From contig NW_004797537.1 of NCBI RefSeq assembly GCF_000002075.1, positions 40,879 through 104,878 of the forward strand: DNA of 64,000 bases. The letters run 5' to 3'. Below the pieces are notes generated by a model. The model saw only the letters and a program-made list of their open reading frames with translations, made no database searches and was not told where the DNA came from. Origin of the DNA: Aplysia californica. Its lineage: Eukaryota; Mollusca; Gastropoda; Aplysiida; Aplysiidae. The position numbers and the translations under genes were made by a program. Numbering within the stretch: position 1 is the stretch's first letter; each line of letters begins with the position of its first letter. Positions 59,901-64,000 of the stretch are shown one piece after another.

Positions 59901-61761
59901 TAAGATTATTACATAGAAAAATCCAGTTTAAGAAGGTTCTTCTTTCTCTTACAAATAAACGCGATCTTGATTTGTTTTTGTTTGTTTGAGTAAAGAGAGG
60001 CACATCAACACAAACGGTTAGTTACTGCTCGGGAAAGAGTAAGACAGACAGAAACAACAGAGAAAAAGGAAAGAAGTAGGACCTACGATTGGCACCCTCC
60101 AACCACCCACAAACATGATCTCTCATTAATAAAACAAAGTCACATTTTTGTTTTAATGCATGGTCTAAAAACAAACTGTCTTTAAGCCATACTCATACTG
60201 TACTGGCTGTTACAGAACTTATATGCACACTTCACTATGACAAGAGAAAAAGGGAACATTCCACTTCATGACTGTAGGCCTACCCTCTGATTTTGACACA
60301 AGAGTCTGATTCTAGGGTCATGGAACTGGTTTTAGAAATGCCTGGGGCGATGTGACCACTGATAAAAGACAAATCAAATACAAATGCAAACACAGGTGTG
60401 AATGCCCCTTACAGAATGTATACCAGAACATATTAGAAACTTTTGAAATTAGCAAAATCATTCCTTCTACAACCATTTTAAAAATCAAATAAACACATAA
60501 AAGCTTGTGACTGAATTAGAGCAATAAGACCAGAAGTATGAATAAGATGAAGAATAAAGAAAGGCAGTATTGAACATGACTGTGAGACAGACACGTCCAT
60601 CTGCAGGAGAAGTGTGAAAGTGCTGACTACTGTGTGTGGCTCAATGTGTACAAGCTCTATGTTCTCATTATAAAAGAAACATGCTTAATTTTGTTGACAT
60701 ACAACCTCATCCGAAATACAGTCTTAAAAAGTTTAGCTCTGGGCAGCCAAATGCCGACTGCTATTACCATCCTCCTAAGCAGATCTGATAAGCTATTTAT
60801 AGCACAGGAAAACTCTGCCCCACTTGTGCAACGGCCTAATCTTTTCGTAAACAAGGTACTTTGGCAATCTTTCACAAACAACCACACTTATTACACTCAC
60901 CTGCAACTGCAAAATTCTGCTTGAAGGTCGCTCAAAGCGCAAAGCACTATTGGCAAACTCAACATTGTCCTTGATAATGGACACATGTACATAGACTGCA
61001 TCCTGCCCATACTCCATTTTCAAGATTGAGACAAAGACATGAAAGACCTGGTTTGATCTGATGCGGTTTGGTGCAATGATCAGGTACTGCCTGCAATTTT
61101 CAAACAAATAAATGAAAGAGTAAGTGTACAAAATTTTAGTGAACAAAACTGGACTGTGTCCAGACTATAGAAAGAAATATACACATACATCATAATGTTC
61201 ATATACTGTATTGATAGCTAAACCGTAATCCATTACCATAAATATCACAATGATTCTAGGCAGATATTGTCATCTATCTTCAGGAAAAATTGTTACAGTA
61301 CCATCAGTAGCAACTTTCAAATGACTTTCCTCTTCAACATGTTTAACAACTCTTTTCAATATTTAATATATATGAAGTTTACTACTAACATCTGGCACCC
61401 ATAAAACCCCCCAAAATTAACCTGTAACCCAGCAATGAGAGACTTTATAAAGTTAAGTATCATTTATTTTTAAAAAAATTCATCTACAATTTCAAAATGA
61501 TATAAAGTACACAGCATGTGTAATCCATACGTCTGCACTCTCTTGAAATAATAACTACAATTGCGAAAAAAAAAAAAAAAAGAAAAACAATTTTGGACAT
61601 TATTTCGTGCACATTATCTAAGACTCCCATTTGACTTACGGGGCTCTTGCATAGGAACATCCTGAAGATGAATCCATCAAACAGTTCTCTTCCTGCCCTG
61701 TGTTCTGAGAGGCTGCCAGGGTGAGCAGCAATGCTGCACCCAGTAAAGACAGAAGCCACAT
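25905..61761 (-). CDS. Mcr: Macroglobulin complement-related (Mcr/TEP6)-like thioester-family protein
   Basis: Large secreted or surface protein of the alpha-2-macroglobulin/complement C3/thioester-protein family. In Drosophila, Mcr is a septate-junction component also tied to immunity and autophagy signalling. Thirty-six minus-strand coding exons join in phase with no internal stop into 1644 codons (fly Mcr is about 1760); exon coordinates are given in the regional entries below. Domain order: signal peptide (1-18), macroglobulin domains, LDL-receptor class A module (about 740-776), MG7, thioester domain (about 1039-1480), receptor-binding domain (about 1485-1570), Cys-rich stretch and hydrophobic tail. 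Two traits point to Mcr rather than CD109, C3 or A2M: the mid-protein LDLa module and the replacement of GCGEQ by GGGEM at residues 1062-1066, which removes the thioester Cys. Only orthology was inferred by eye; a phylogeny would settle it. Confidence 0.88.
26076..26263. repeat. 94-bp tandem duplication across the last Mcr-like acceptor
   Basis: Two units, 26076-26169 and 26170-26263, about 95 percent alike. Each contains the first 20 nt of the last exon, the acceptor and about 74 bp of intron. The duplicated acceptor lies 94 bp upstream of the real one in the direction of transcription. Confidence 0.9.
27213..27645. mobile_element. 433-bp MITE family, copy 3
   Basis: Intronic copy with intact inverted ends. 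Flanks ATTT and ATTC agree at three of four bases. Closest in sequence to copies 1 and 2. Confidence 0.85.
28640..28776 (-). mobile_element. Retroposon 3' tail (GATCTGGACAATAAAGATG) with (CA)n
   Basis: On the minus strand a (GT)n tract is followed by CCAATGTGCCAGGATCTGGA, CAATAAAGATG and a TATCT repeat (TATCTTATCTTATC). A second copy is at about 35812-35945. The shared unit with a simple-repeat tail suggests the 3' end of a LINE or SINE; the family was not recognised. Confidence 0.55.
29470..30010 (-). mobile_element. RNase H-type LINE, C-terminal fragment
   Basis: The minus strand encodes GKTGRAVFAHMTAPNSKDAI, SRREQVMIFRLRTQHI and a CCHC-like segment followed by HHLFNCPALCDL. The CPLCD pentapeptide is duplicated (a 15-bp tandem repeat). 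The same protein segment is encoded on the plus strand at 54 kb, where RNase H precedes it. A truncated intronic copy. Confidence 0.75.
30281..31091. mobile_element. Non-autonomous pogo-like element, copy A
   Basis: An 811-bp element starting CAGTGGAATCCTGTTTTAAC and ending with the inverted GTGGACTCCACTG. It is flanked by TA (30279-30280 and 31092-31093) and lies directly beside exon 31108-31176. It shares nearly its whole length with 47900-48714. No transposase frame is seen. Confidence 0.85.
31873..35214 (-). CDS. Mcr: Mcr-like exons 27-31: thioester domain toroid helices
   Basis: Exons 35040-35214, 34689-34787, 33958-34126, 32584-32822 and 31873-32034. They encode WLTAFVVKTLYNANYGEWER, CSRQNETGAFDPEEN, TSYILIALFETEVSE, AIATYALSLSQN, and the strongly conserved WLNTMRNSIGGFTSTQ followed by DTILAMEALFMF (family W-L-x3-RN-x-x-GGF-x-STQDT-x-x-ALQAL). 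Reading frame and motif order are unbroken. A short SINE ends about 8 bp from the 33958 donor. Confidence 0.92.
33110..33600 (+). mobile_element. LINE 3' tail interrupted by a SINE
   Basis: A diverged tail of the GRPRxTWRR type (GHSRQACIQYHMTSLNLEP, compare GHxLR...RQALTWNP), continuing after the SINE at 33482 with GTTGATGGCCTGCCCTCCAC. The reading frame is decayed. Confidence 0.55.
33302..33481 (-). mobile_element. Short SINE with 14-bp target duplication inside a LINE tail
   Basis: ACTGGAGAGAGATT occurs at 33288-33301 and 33482-33495, exactly bounding the element. The insertion splits an older LINE tail, giving a relative age order. Confidence 0.88.
33761..33950 (+). mobile_element. Short SINE next to an Mcr-like splice donor
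   Basis: Complete short SINE (head TGGGTGGTTGGCGGGTGCCC, tail CTCTACTAAAACAAAC). Its A-rich end stops about 8 bp before the donor of exon 33958-34126, inside the intron. Confidence 0.8.
34168..34238. repeat. (GA)n microsatellite
   Basis: About 35 uninterrupted GA repeats, some 40 bp into the intron upstream (in the gene's sense) of exon 33958-34126. Confidence 0.97.
35315..35750. mobile_element. 433-bp MITE family, copy 4, carrying a captured Mcr-like gene fragment
   Basis: Diverged inverted ends (GTGTGGCATCATTGTGAAAT start) with ATTT on both sides (35311-35314 and 35751-35754). The outer parts align with copies 1-3. The middle, 35372-35528, is instead about 93 percent identical to 46963-47119: intron end, splice acceptor and the first 65 nt of an Mcr-like exon. 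Total length is conserved. Confidence 0.85.
35812..35945 (-). mobile_element. Second retroposon tail with (CA)n
   Basis: Shares ATACATCTTTATTGTCCAGA and TCCTGGCACATTGGTTTGGT with 28640-28776, followed by a (CA)n tract. Intronic. Confidence 0.55.
36102..38541 (-). CDS. Mcr: Mcr-like exons 24-26: CUB half and thioester-domain start with GGGEM
   Basis: Exons 38370-38541, 36563-36751 and 36102-36183. The second encodes residues 1039-1101. The motif normally PTGCGEQNM reads PYGGGEMIT (residues 1060-1068): the thioester Cys is Gly and the Gln is Met, so no internal thioester can form. The flanking helices (FNFAYNLLTLKFM, compare FAPNIFVLQYL) are otherwise well kept, so this is an old, tolerated change rather than decay. 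The third exon gives AFQRILGYMNHTEGSFKMF. Confidence 0.92.
37030..37215 (+). mobile_element. LINE 3' tail
   Basis: Encodes MTWRRAVQVEMGKAGTSWKL, EAQDRLRWSNVVDGLCSTGS, close to the minus-strand copy at 51207-51560. Severely 5'-truncated. Confidence 0.7.
37494..37570. repeat. 27-bp tandem repeat, three units
   Basis: GTCGTAAAAATATACCTTGT followed by AAAGT is repeated three times with small changes. No function apparent. Confidence 0.8.
37700..37985 (-). mobile_element. Long SINE, headless copy
   Basis: Matches the tail and body of the long tRNA-derived SINE (GCGCTCACAACTGCGTAAGG, TTTTCAGTTGGTAGGAAATT, GATCAGGGGTGTGGCTGAAG) but lacks the tRNA-like head, as expected of 5' truncation. Confidence 0.75.
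38200..38330. repeat. (TG)n-rich microsatellite
   Basis: Interrupted TG repeats ending about 40 bp from the donor of exon 38370-38541. Confidence 0.9.
38505..38770. repeat. Tandem duplication across an Mcr-like acceptor
   Basis: About 130 bp covering the first ~37 nt of exon 38370-38541, its acceptor and ~95 bp of intron recur at about 38640-38770 with roughly 85-90 percent identity. The extra copy keeps an AG at the splice position (TTTTAACAG). Confidence 0.85.
38938..39293 (-). mobile_element. tRNA-derived SINE with (ATT)n-type tail
   Basis: The minus-strand head has A box TGGTCTAGTGG (39271-39281) and B box GGTTCGAATCC (39228-39238). The central part contains TTGGGAAAGGCACTTTGCAC and ACCCAGGTGGAAATGGGTAC. 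The 3' end has TAAAGCGCATAGAGCCTGCT, then an AT-rich trinucleotide tail. The central block resembles conserved SINE core domains described in many invertebrates (my recollection, not checked). Its tail relates to the one at 18285-18412. Confidence 0.85.
39397..41938 (-). CDS. Mcr: Mcr-like exons 20-23: MG7 region
   Basis: Exons 41821-41938, 41262-41381, 40380-40496 and 39397-39534. They encode GRVDFRVDVPKYPLSWVING, SISRTLGLGIMQNPV, EHPKHIIRGEQIGVRVTVFN (family L-P-x-S-V-x-R-G-E strand) and MTFRVSATCFMEKDEYVGKM. Exon 40380-40496 is followed on its acceptor side by two extra tandem 97-bp copies of its own start. Confidence 0.9.
40433..40723. repeat. 97-bp tandem triplication across an Mcr-like acceptor
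   Basis: Unit length is 97 bp (TAGGAC at 40491, 40588 and 40685). Each unit contains the first 64 nt of exon 40380-40496, its acceptor and about 33 bp of intron. Units differ at only a few bases, so the expansion is recent. Only the innermost copy leads to a donor in frame. Confidence 0.92.
40905..41056. mobile_element. MITE fragment related to 11146-11570
   Basis: Contains GGCCGTCTTGGATAATTTTG and repeated CCACCTGTCCAAGACA-like blocks, matching one arm of the 11-kb element. Confidence 0.45.
42885..43557 (-). CDS. Mcr: Mcr-like exons 18-19: LDL-receptor class A module and MG-linker
   Basis: Exon 43426-43557 encodes five of the six cysteines of an LDLa module (C-x6-C-x6-C-x6-C-x6-C, ending DGADEWG). 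The sixth is a Cys whose codon is split by the intron and completed in exon 42885-42993. The Ca-binding D-x3-DE pattern of the module is kept. The following DNSSWAWQEIFV corresponds to the family FPETWLW motif. A LINE fragment begins within about 20 bp of the 43557 acceptor. Confidence 0.9.
43570..44195 (+). mobile_element. CR1/L2-like LINE, 3' fragment
   Basis: Encodes LVLSRLDYFNSLLSGKSLEK, LQTVQNNAARFV, HWLLVEKRIVYKLATLCHKC, and APSYLSNLLRLYIPTRSLRS, the usual C-terminal end of CR1-group reverse transcriptases. Past 43921 the frame has stops. It ends in GTACTTATATAAATGTCATT and an (ATT)n tail. It is antisense to the host gene and starts within about 20 bp of an exon acceptor. Confidence 0.85.
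44208..44423. mobile_element. piggyBac-type MITE
   Basis: A 216-bp element with ends CCCCTTTGTGACAG and the inverted CTTGACG...-type CCCCTTCTTGACG, flanked by TTAA on both sides (44204-44207 and 44424-44427). The TTAA target and CCC-start ends are the piggyBac signature. No transposase. Confidence 0.75.
44978..49133 (-). CDS. Mcr: Mcr-like exons 12-17: MG5-MG6 and bait-position region
   Basis: Exons 48969-49133, 47732-47794, 46839-47027, 46281-46430, 45780-45917 and 44978-45026. They encode SYISIMTSTDHPKVNEYMIF, an MG6 segment (VPTARIVVFFIRQPEEIV), VRLGINRGKDFSRDTIEF and SAGLLILTDARVPRLF. Exon 46839-47027 is followed by a GC donor (GAACCAG|GCAAGT on the minus strand) in place of GT, the known minor GC-AG class. 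Its upstream boundary was copied into a MITE at 35 kb. Confidence 0.88.
47900..48714. mobile_element. Non-autonomous pogo-like element, copy B
   Basis: An 815-bp element, same family and orientation as 30281-31091. It starts CAGTGAAATCCTGTTAAAAC, ends GTGGATTCCACTG and has TA on both sides. Long blocks are shared (GAGAGGGAGGGGACCGG, CCCCACCCCACCACACCCTG). Confidence 0.85.
48868..48934. repeat. (AGA)n microsatellite
   Basis: About 20 purine trinucleotide repeats close to exon 48969-49133. The Ser-rich or Leu-rich frames across it are artefacts. Confidence 0.95.
49175..49235 (-). mobile_element. SINE tail fragment
   Basis: Only the shared tail (GTTTTACGGCGCTCGCAACT on the plus strand) is present. 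Confidence 0.6.
50114..55499 (-). CDS. Mcr: Mcr-like exons 8-11: MG3-MG5 region
   Basis: Exons 55412-55499, 53206-53431, 52069-52311 and 50114-50290. They encode EPRFDVNVSVPAYVMETPTV (MG3 LPKFEVTV-type strand), a Trp-rich insert IWNATRGWEKPWRDGYNRRE, FEGRIDFTWSLDQLSKIAAR, the MG5 start motif KPQSIMKVQVAVTKYDGTPV, and a GGGTVTLTDVTTPAGSG loop. Several N-x-S/T sites (NAT, NVT, NRT) fit a secreted glycoprotein. Confidence 0.9.
50388..50904 (-). mobile_element. Long tRNA-derived SINE, second full copy
   Basis: Aligns from end to end with 4471-5004, including the A box (TGGCCTAGAGG) and B box (GGTTCGAATCC) and the GGCTGCAGAAAGAGTCAGGA-type body. Confidence 0.85.
51207..51560 (-). mobile_element. 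LINE 3' tail
   Basis: The minus strand encodes KRIGHTLRRPPTSIIRQALT in one frame and MTWRRAVQVEIEKAGTSWKQ, DAQDRLHWSNVVDGLCSTGS in another, so a frameshift separates them. Ends in (GA)n. Related to 37030-37215. Confidence 0.75.
53935..54835 (+). mobile_element. RNase H-type LINE, 3' fragment
   Basis: Encodes an RNase H domain: SIHIYTDGSAFKETINAGFG (first Asp), CEAETIAIEAAILHLT (Glu), and LEWMPGHSNIPGNDRADSLA (His and last Asp). The same C-terminal segment as 29470-30010 follows (GKTGRAVFAHMTAPNSKDAL). There is one stop inside RNase H, and stops and frame changes downstream. RNase H places it in the I-like group of LINEs. Confidence 0.85.
55000..55290 (+). promoter_or_regulatory. GC-rich TATA-box island in an Mcr-like intron
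   Basis: A GC-rich stretch in an AT-rich intron contains GGTATAAAAGCGAGGCGGG (TATA at 55084-55090), a pyrimidine-rich start-like site about 35 bp downstream (CCCCTTCTTTTTCGTCTCAG) and, at the end, CCAGAGG|GTAAGTAC, a good splice donor. It could be an antisense promoter with a first exon, or the solo LTR of an old LTR retroelement. Confidence 0.4.
56140..59090 (-). CDS. Mcr: Mcr-like exons 3-7: MG1-MG3 region
   Basis: Exons 58922-59090, 58038-58108, 57412-57466, 56706-56779 and 56140-56179. They encode SLFLQMSRPLYRQGQM (MG2 start motif, compare VFIQTDKPIYKPGQ), VHFRVVPILPNMMPKYGSMI, DPTGIPVRRWQGVQTNAGG, FLLSDQPNYGVWHIRVDAF and YRRPFTVEEF. Each motif has the order and spacing expected for MG2-MG3 of thioester proteins. 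The intron after exon 58038 contains an alternative exon candidate (57565-57696). Confidence 0.9.
57565..57696 (-). CDS. Candidate alternative terminal exon (43 codons plus stop)
   Basis: Within the intron between 58038 and 57466 a strong acceptor (CACTCTTTTTCAG) is followed by 43 open codons (FENEEDRELLFKSCEILRAK..., ending NHCLGFK) and TAA. The frame matches the phase-0 end of the preceding Mcr-like exon, so splicing into it would give a short isoform of about 227 residues with only the first macroglobulin domains. The composition looks protein-like (balanced, amphipathic), but I do not recognise it. It could instead be a relic of another gene. Confidence 0.35.
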   Translation of the reverse strand, partial: FENEEDRELLFKSCEILRAKSLPWGHYGANIASLIRNHCLGFK

Positions 61762-61770
61762 CTTCAGAAG
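60901..61770 (-). CDS. Mcr: Mcr-like exons 1-2: signal peptide and MG1 start
   Basis: The ATG is at 61761-61759. The exon 61640-61770 is preceded by a good acceptor (TTTTTCACAG), so a non-coding 5' exon probably lies upstream, possibly beyond the window. It encodes MWLLSLLGAALLLTLAASQN, a typical signal peptide, then a Cys-containing linker. Exon 60901-61090 encodes RQYLIIAPNRIRSNQVFHVF, the usual opening strand of MG1 in this family. Confidence 0.9.
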
Positions 61771-62340
61771 CTGTGAAAAATACACGAGTTAGAACAATAA
61801 CTTAATGTGGTGCTCAGACTAAAGGGAAAATATTGAGCCAATTTGGAGGGAGAAGGGGTTTTTCCTATTCATAAGAGATTGCATTAGCAGTAATGCTTCA
61901 TGCACCCTGCGATCTGACCGGACTCTGGGACTGTCAACTCCAGGACCGGGTGAGTTTCACTGGACGTTCCCATCGTCCACTCGGGGTTATAGAGTTAAAT
62001 TTACTTTAACAAGGTGCATTATGTTAATACATTTCAGTATCTTAGACAGTTATATAACTTCTTTTAAACACAAATGGGACCATTTCTTCAAAATGTTTTG
62101 AGTCCAACACTCTCACGCTGCAAACTGAATTAACCTGAAATGATGCTTGTCTAGAGGTAGGAATTGTCACACATTCTGTCCAATAAATCTCAGTAAGAGG
62201 CAATATTGTCACCGTCGTTCATTGCTTTTATTCTTTTATATCGAAAAATTTGTGAATGTAACCCTCAAAGAAACTGAAGTTAGTGGCTTTACATAAAGGT
62301 GAGCAGTGCATATTCGTACGTGACACGACTGTGTCAAATC
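61771..62340. other. Upstream of Mcr-like coding start, nothing recognised
   Basis: Probably intron or 5' flank, since the first coding exon has an upstream acceptor. No exon, promoter or repeat could be assigned. Confidence 0.45.
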
Positions 62341-62952
62341 CAGATTTGTAAACACCTTCTGACAATTGCATTTGCACCGCTCAATGGCCTATCAACTTTG
62401 CACCAGCAGTCCCTGCATTGAAAGGAATAGGACTGACATGGTGCTAGCATGTCGTTTGAGGCGACTAAATGGCGAACCAGGCTGTGACTCCCAAAACAGA
62501 GTCATCCTGCCTTCATGTCGGGGGTTGAGCCACAAGGCTAACAAATGACCTCTCTCGTAAAAAGAACCTGTTACAGAAGCAATACAAGCAAAACCATTAT
62601 CTCTGCTTGGCTGGTTGTGGATATTCTCCAAATAGTGAGTTTATGATGCGAGGCAGTGAAAGCCGAAAGGAAACTGCTGAGCAAAAGCCTCCACCATCAT
62701 CCAAGTCTTCTCGTATTGAATCATGGAATGTTAGGACCCATTGTGAGACTGGAAAAACTGCACAGAAGCACAGTGGAAAAATCTCAAGACAGTCATTGTA
62801 ACGATGAGGCAGGGATCGATAGGTTATGGGAAATATGGAGGAGACGCGAGGAAAGGGACATGAGAGAGATGAAGCTCACTTGGAATGAGCTTGGAAGGAC
62901 GGCCCAGGACAGAGATAAATGTGGCCTATACCCTGCCAAGGGCGAAAGGCAT

Positions 62953-62980
<28 letters not shown>
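62341..62980 (+). mobile_element. Internally deleted non-autonomous LINE derivative
   Basis: The 5' part ends in SRIESWNVRTHCETGKTA, the usual opening of a LINE endonuclease (WNVRTL...G). It is followed at once by a LINE 3' tail (MREMKLTWNELGRTAQDRDK) and a (GAT)n run (62954-62981). The endonuclease, reverse transcriptase and linker are missing, so two LINE ends are joined directly. The 5' boundary is uncertain. Confidence 0.6.
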
Positions 62981-62983
<3 letters not shown>

Positions 62984-63206
62984 AAACCAAATCTTTAAAA
63001 ATGTATACCTAAAAAGAACTTGAGATGCCAGCATGTTTATCAGGTATTGTTCAAATGTACGATTAGTTCGGGTTGGGTCCAGTTGGATATAATGCAAACC
63101 ATATGAGGGTAGATATGGCTGCTCTCAACTATAACAAACAGCAATTAGAAGAAATTTTCTGCAATTATTTGTGCACTGGGTATTAAAGTAAAATTGTATG
63201 TGTAAT

Positions 63207-63430
63207 GTGTCACGACACTGTGGAATCAGATTTTTTGGCATGTGGAGCTATATTGGTATCATCTTAAAGTTTGTTAATTTAAGTTTTTTAAATGGACATA
63301 AAAAGCACAAAATGTTGAGCAACAAAAGTAAATAAATCGATAAACATTGCCCGAAGAATGGCAAAATGTTGATTACTTTGATTTCCTTATTATTTTGATG
63401 AGTGCCTCATTTCACCAAGATGCCATATCA
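63207..63430. mobile_element. 433-bp MITE family, diverged relic
   Basis: Keeps outer pieces (CTGTGGAATCAGA, GGCATGTGGAGCTATATTGG, TTTGATGAGTGCCTCATTTC) in the same order as copy 1 but is about half the length and highly diverged. Confidence 0.6.
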
Positions 63431-64000
63431 TTGTAATTTTGATTCTCCTCAGGCACAAATTCAACATGTCTCCAACCCTCAGAAGGACCACGACAGCAAT
63501 AGTCTTGTGAGATATTGGCATGACAAATGAAAAGGCAATATATTTTACAGTGTTGGCCTCAGTGTATCACAAATCTAAAGAAAAAGGTAAAATAAGATGT
63601 GATCTATCCACAAAAGACCTTTCCTGGCTTCTCAATTTGCCGCCATCCCCCATCGCCAAGTGCATCGCCCTTCCCCTGAAAACTTGTTTTTGATGCTTTT
63701 AATTTCTAATTAAGCTATCATAATCAACAGAAAGATTGAGGGTGTTGATGACTCCAAGTACAAATTGAAATCAATTTCATTTTTTGCTTCCTAGAGTCTT
63801 AGAGGAGCAAAGTAAATGATCCATTCACATTGATAAACTGCTGGGTTTTGATTTGAAACAATGATTTGTGAAAGGAAAGAAAAAGCTTGATCTTTGGGGC
63901 GCTATACTTGACTTGTGCCTTCACACTCACCCTTTCCACAAACATGTACTATTATTAAGCCTATTACTATTAACTATTAGACATAATTAGATCTAGATCT
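63431..64000. other. Right edge, nothing recognised
   Basis: No gene or named repeat seen. Confidence 0.45.

Overview
The window is eukaryotic nuclear DNA. It has intron-rich genes with GT-AG junctions, tRNA-derived SINEs, LINE tails, MITEs, long microsatellites and a 727-bp run of N. The gene content and repeats suggest a protostome invertebrate, probably a mollusc; that placement is inference and was not tested by search. Two protein-coding genes are supported, both on the minus strand. All exon boundaries below were read by hand from splice sites, reading-frame phase and resemblance to remembered family sequences.

Gene 1 (13802 down to 408, continuing beyond the left edge) is the single invertebrate counterpart of BRD7/BRD9, a bromodomain subunit of SWI/SNF chromatin remodellers. 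Thirteen coding exons join in phase into 562 codons plus one base. They run from the lysine-rich N-terminus through one bromodomain and the BRD7/9-specific domain to a C-terminal coiled-coil motif. The end of the protein lies outside the window.

Gene 2 (61761 down to 25905) is a complete thioester-protein/alpha-2-macroglobulin family gene. Thirty-six coding exons join in phase without a stop into 1644 codons. It has a signal peptide, macroglobulin domains, a mid-protein LDL-receptor class A module, and a thioester domain in which the usual GCGEQ motif reads GGGEM. It ends in a receptor-binding domain, a Cys-rich stretch and a hydrophobic tail. The LDLa module together with the lost thioester Cys is the signature of Macroglobulin complement-related (Mcr/TEP6) of arthropods.

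Between the genes (13.8-25.9 kb) I see no convincing host gene. This stretch holds LINE fragments, a 0.9-kb array of degenerate mini-hairpins (about 17.09-18.0 kb), nested SINEs, two copies of a 433-bp MITE and the N gap. The introns of gene 2 are also rich in insertions: pogo-like elements, a piggyBac-type MITE, LINE 3' ends, two SINE families that share a tail, and further MITE copies.

The most unusual signals are inside gene 2. One MITE copy (35315-35750) carries a 157-bp piece of this same gene (intron end, splice acceptor and exon start from 46963-47119). Three other exons have tandem duplications that each span their 3' splice site (26.1, 38.6 and 40.5 kb). One intron contains an in-frame alternative last exon candidate (57565-57696).
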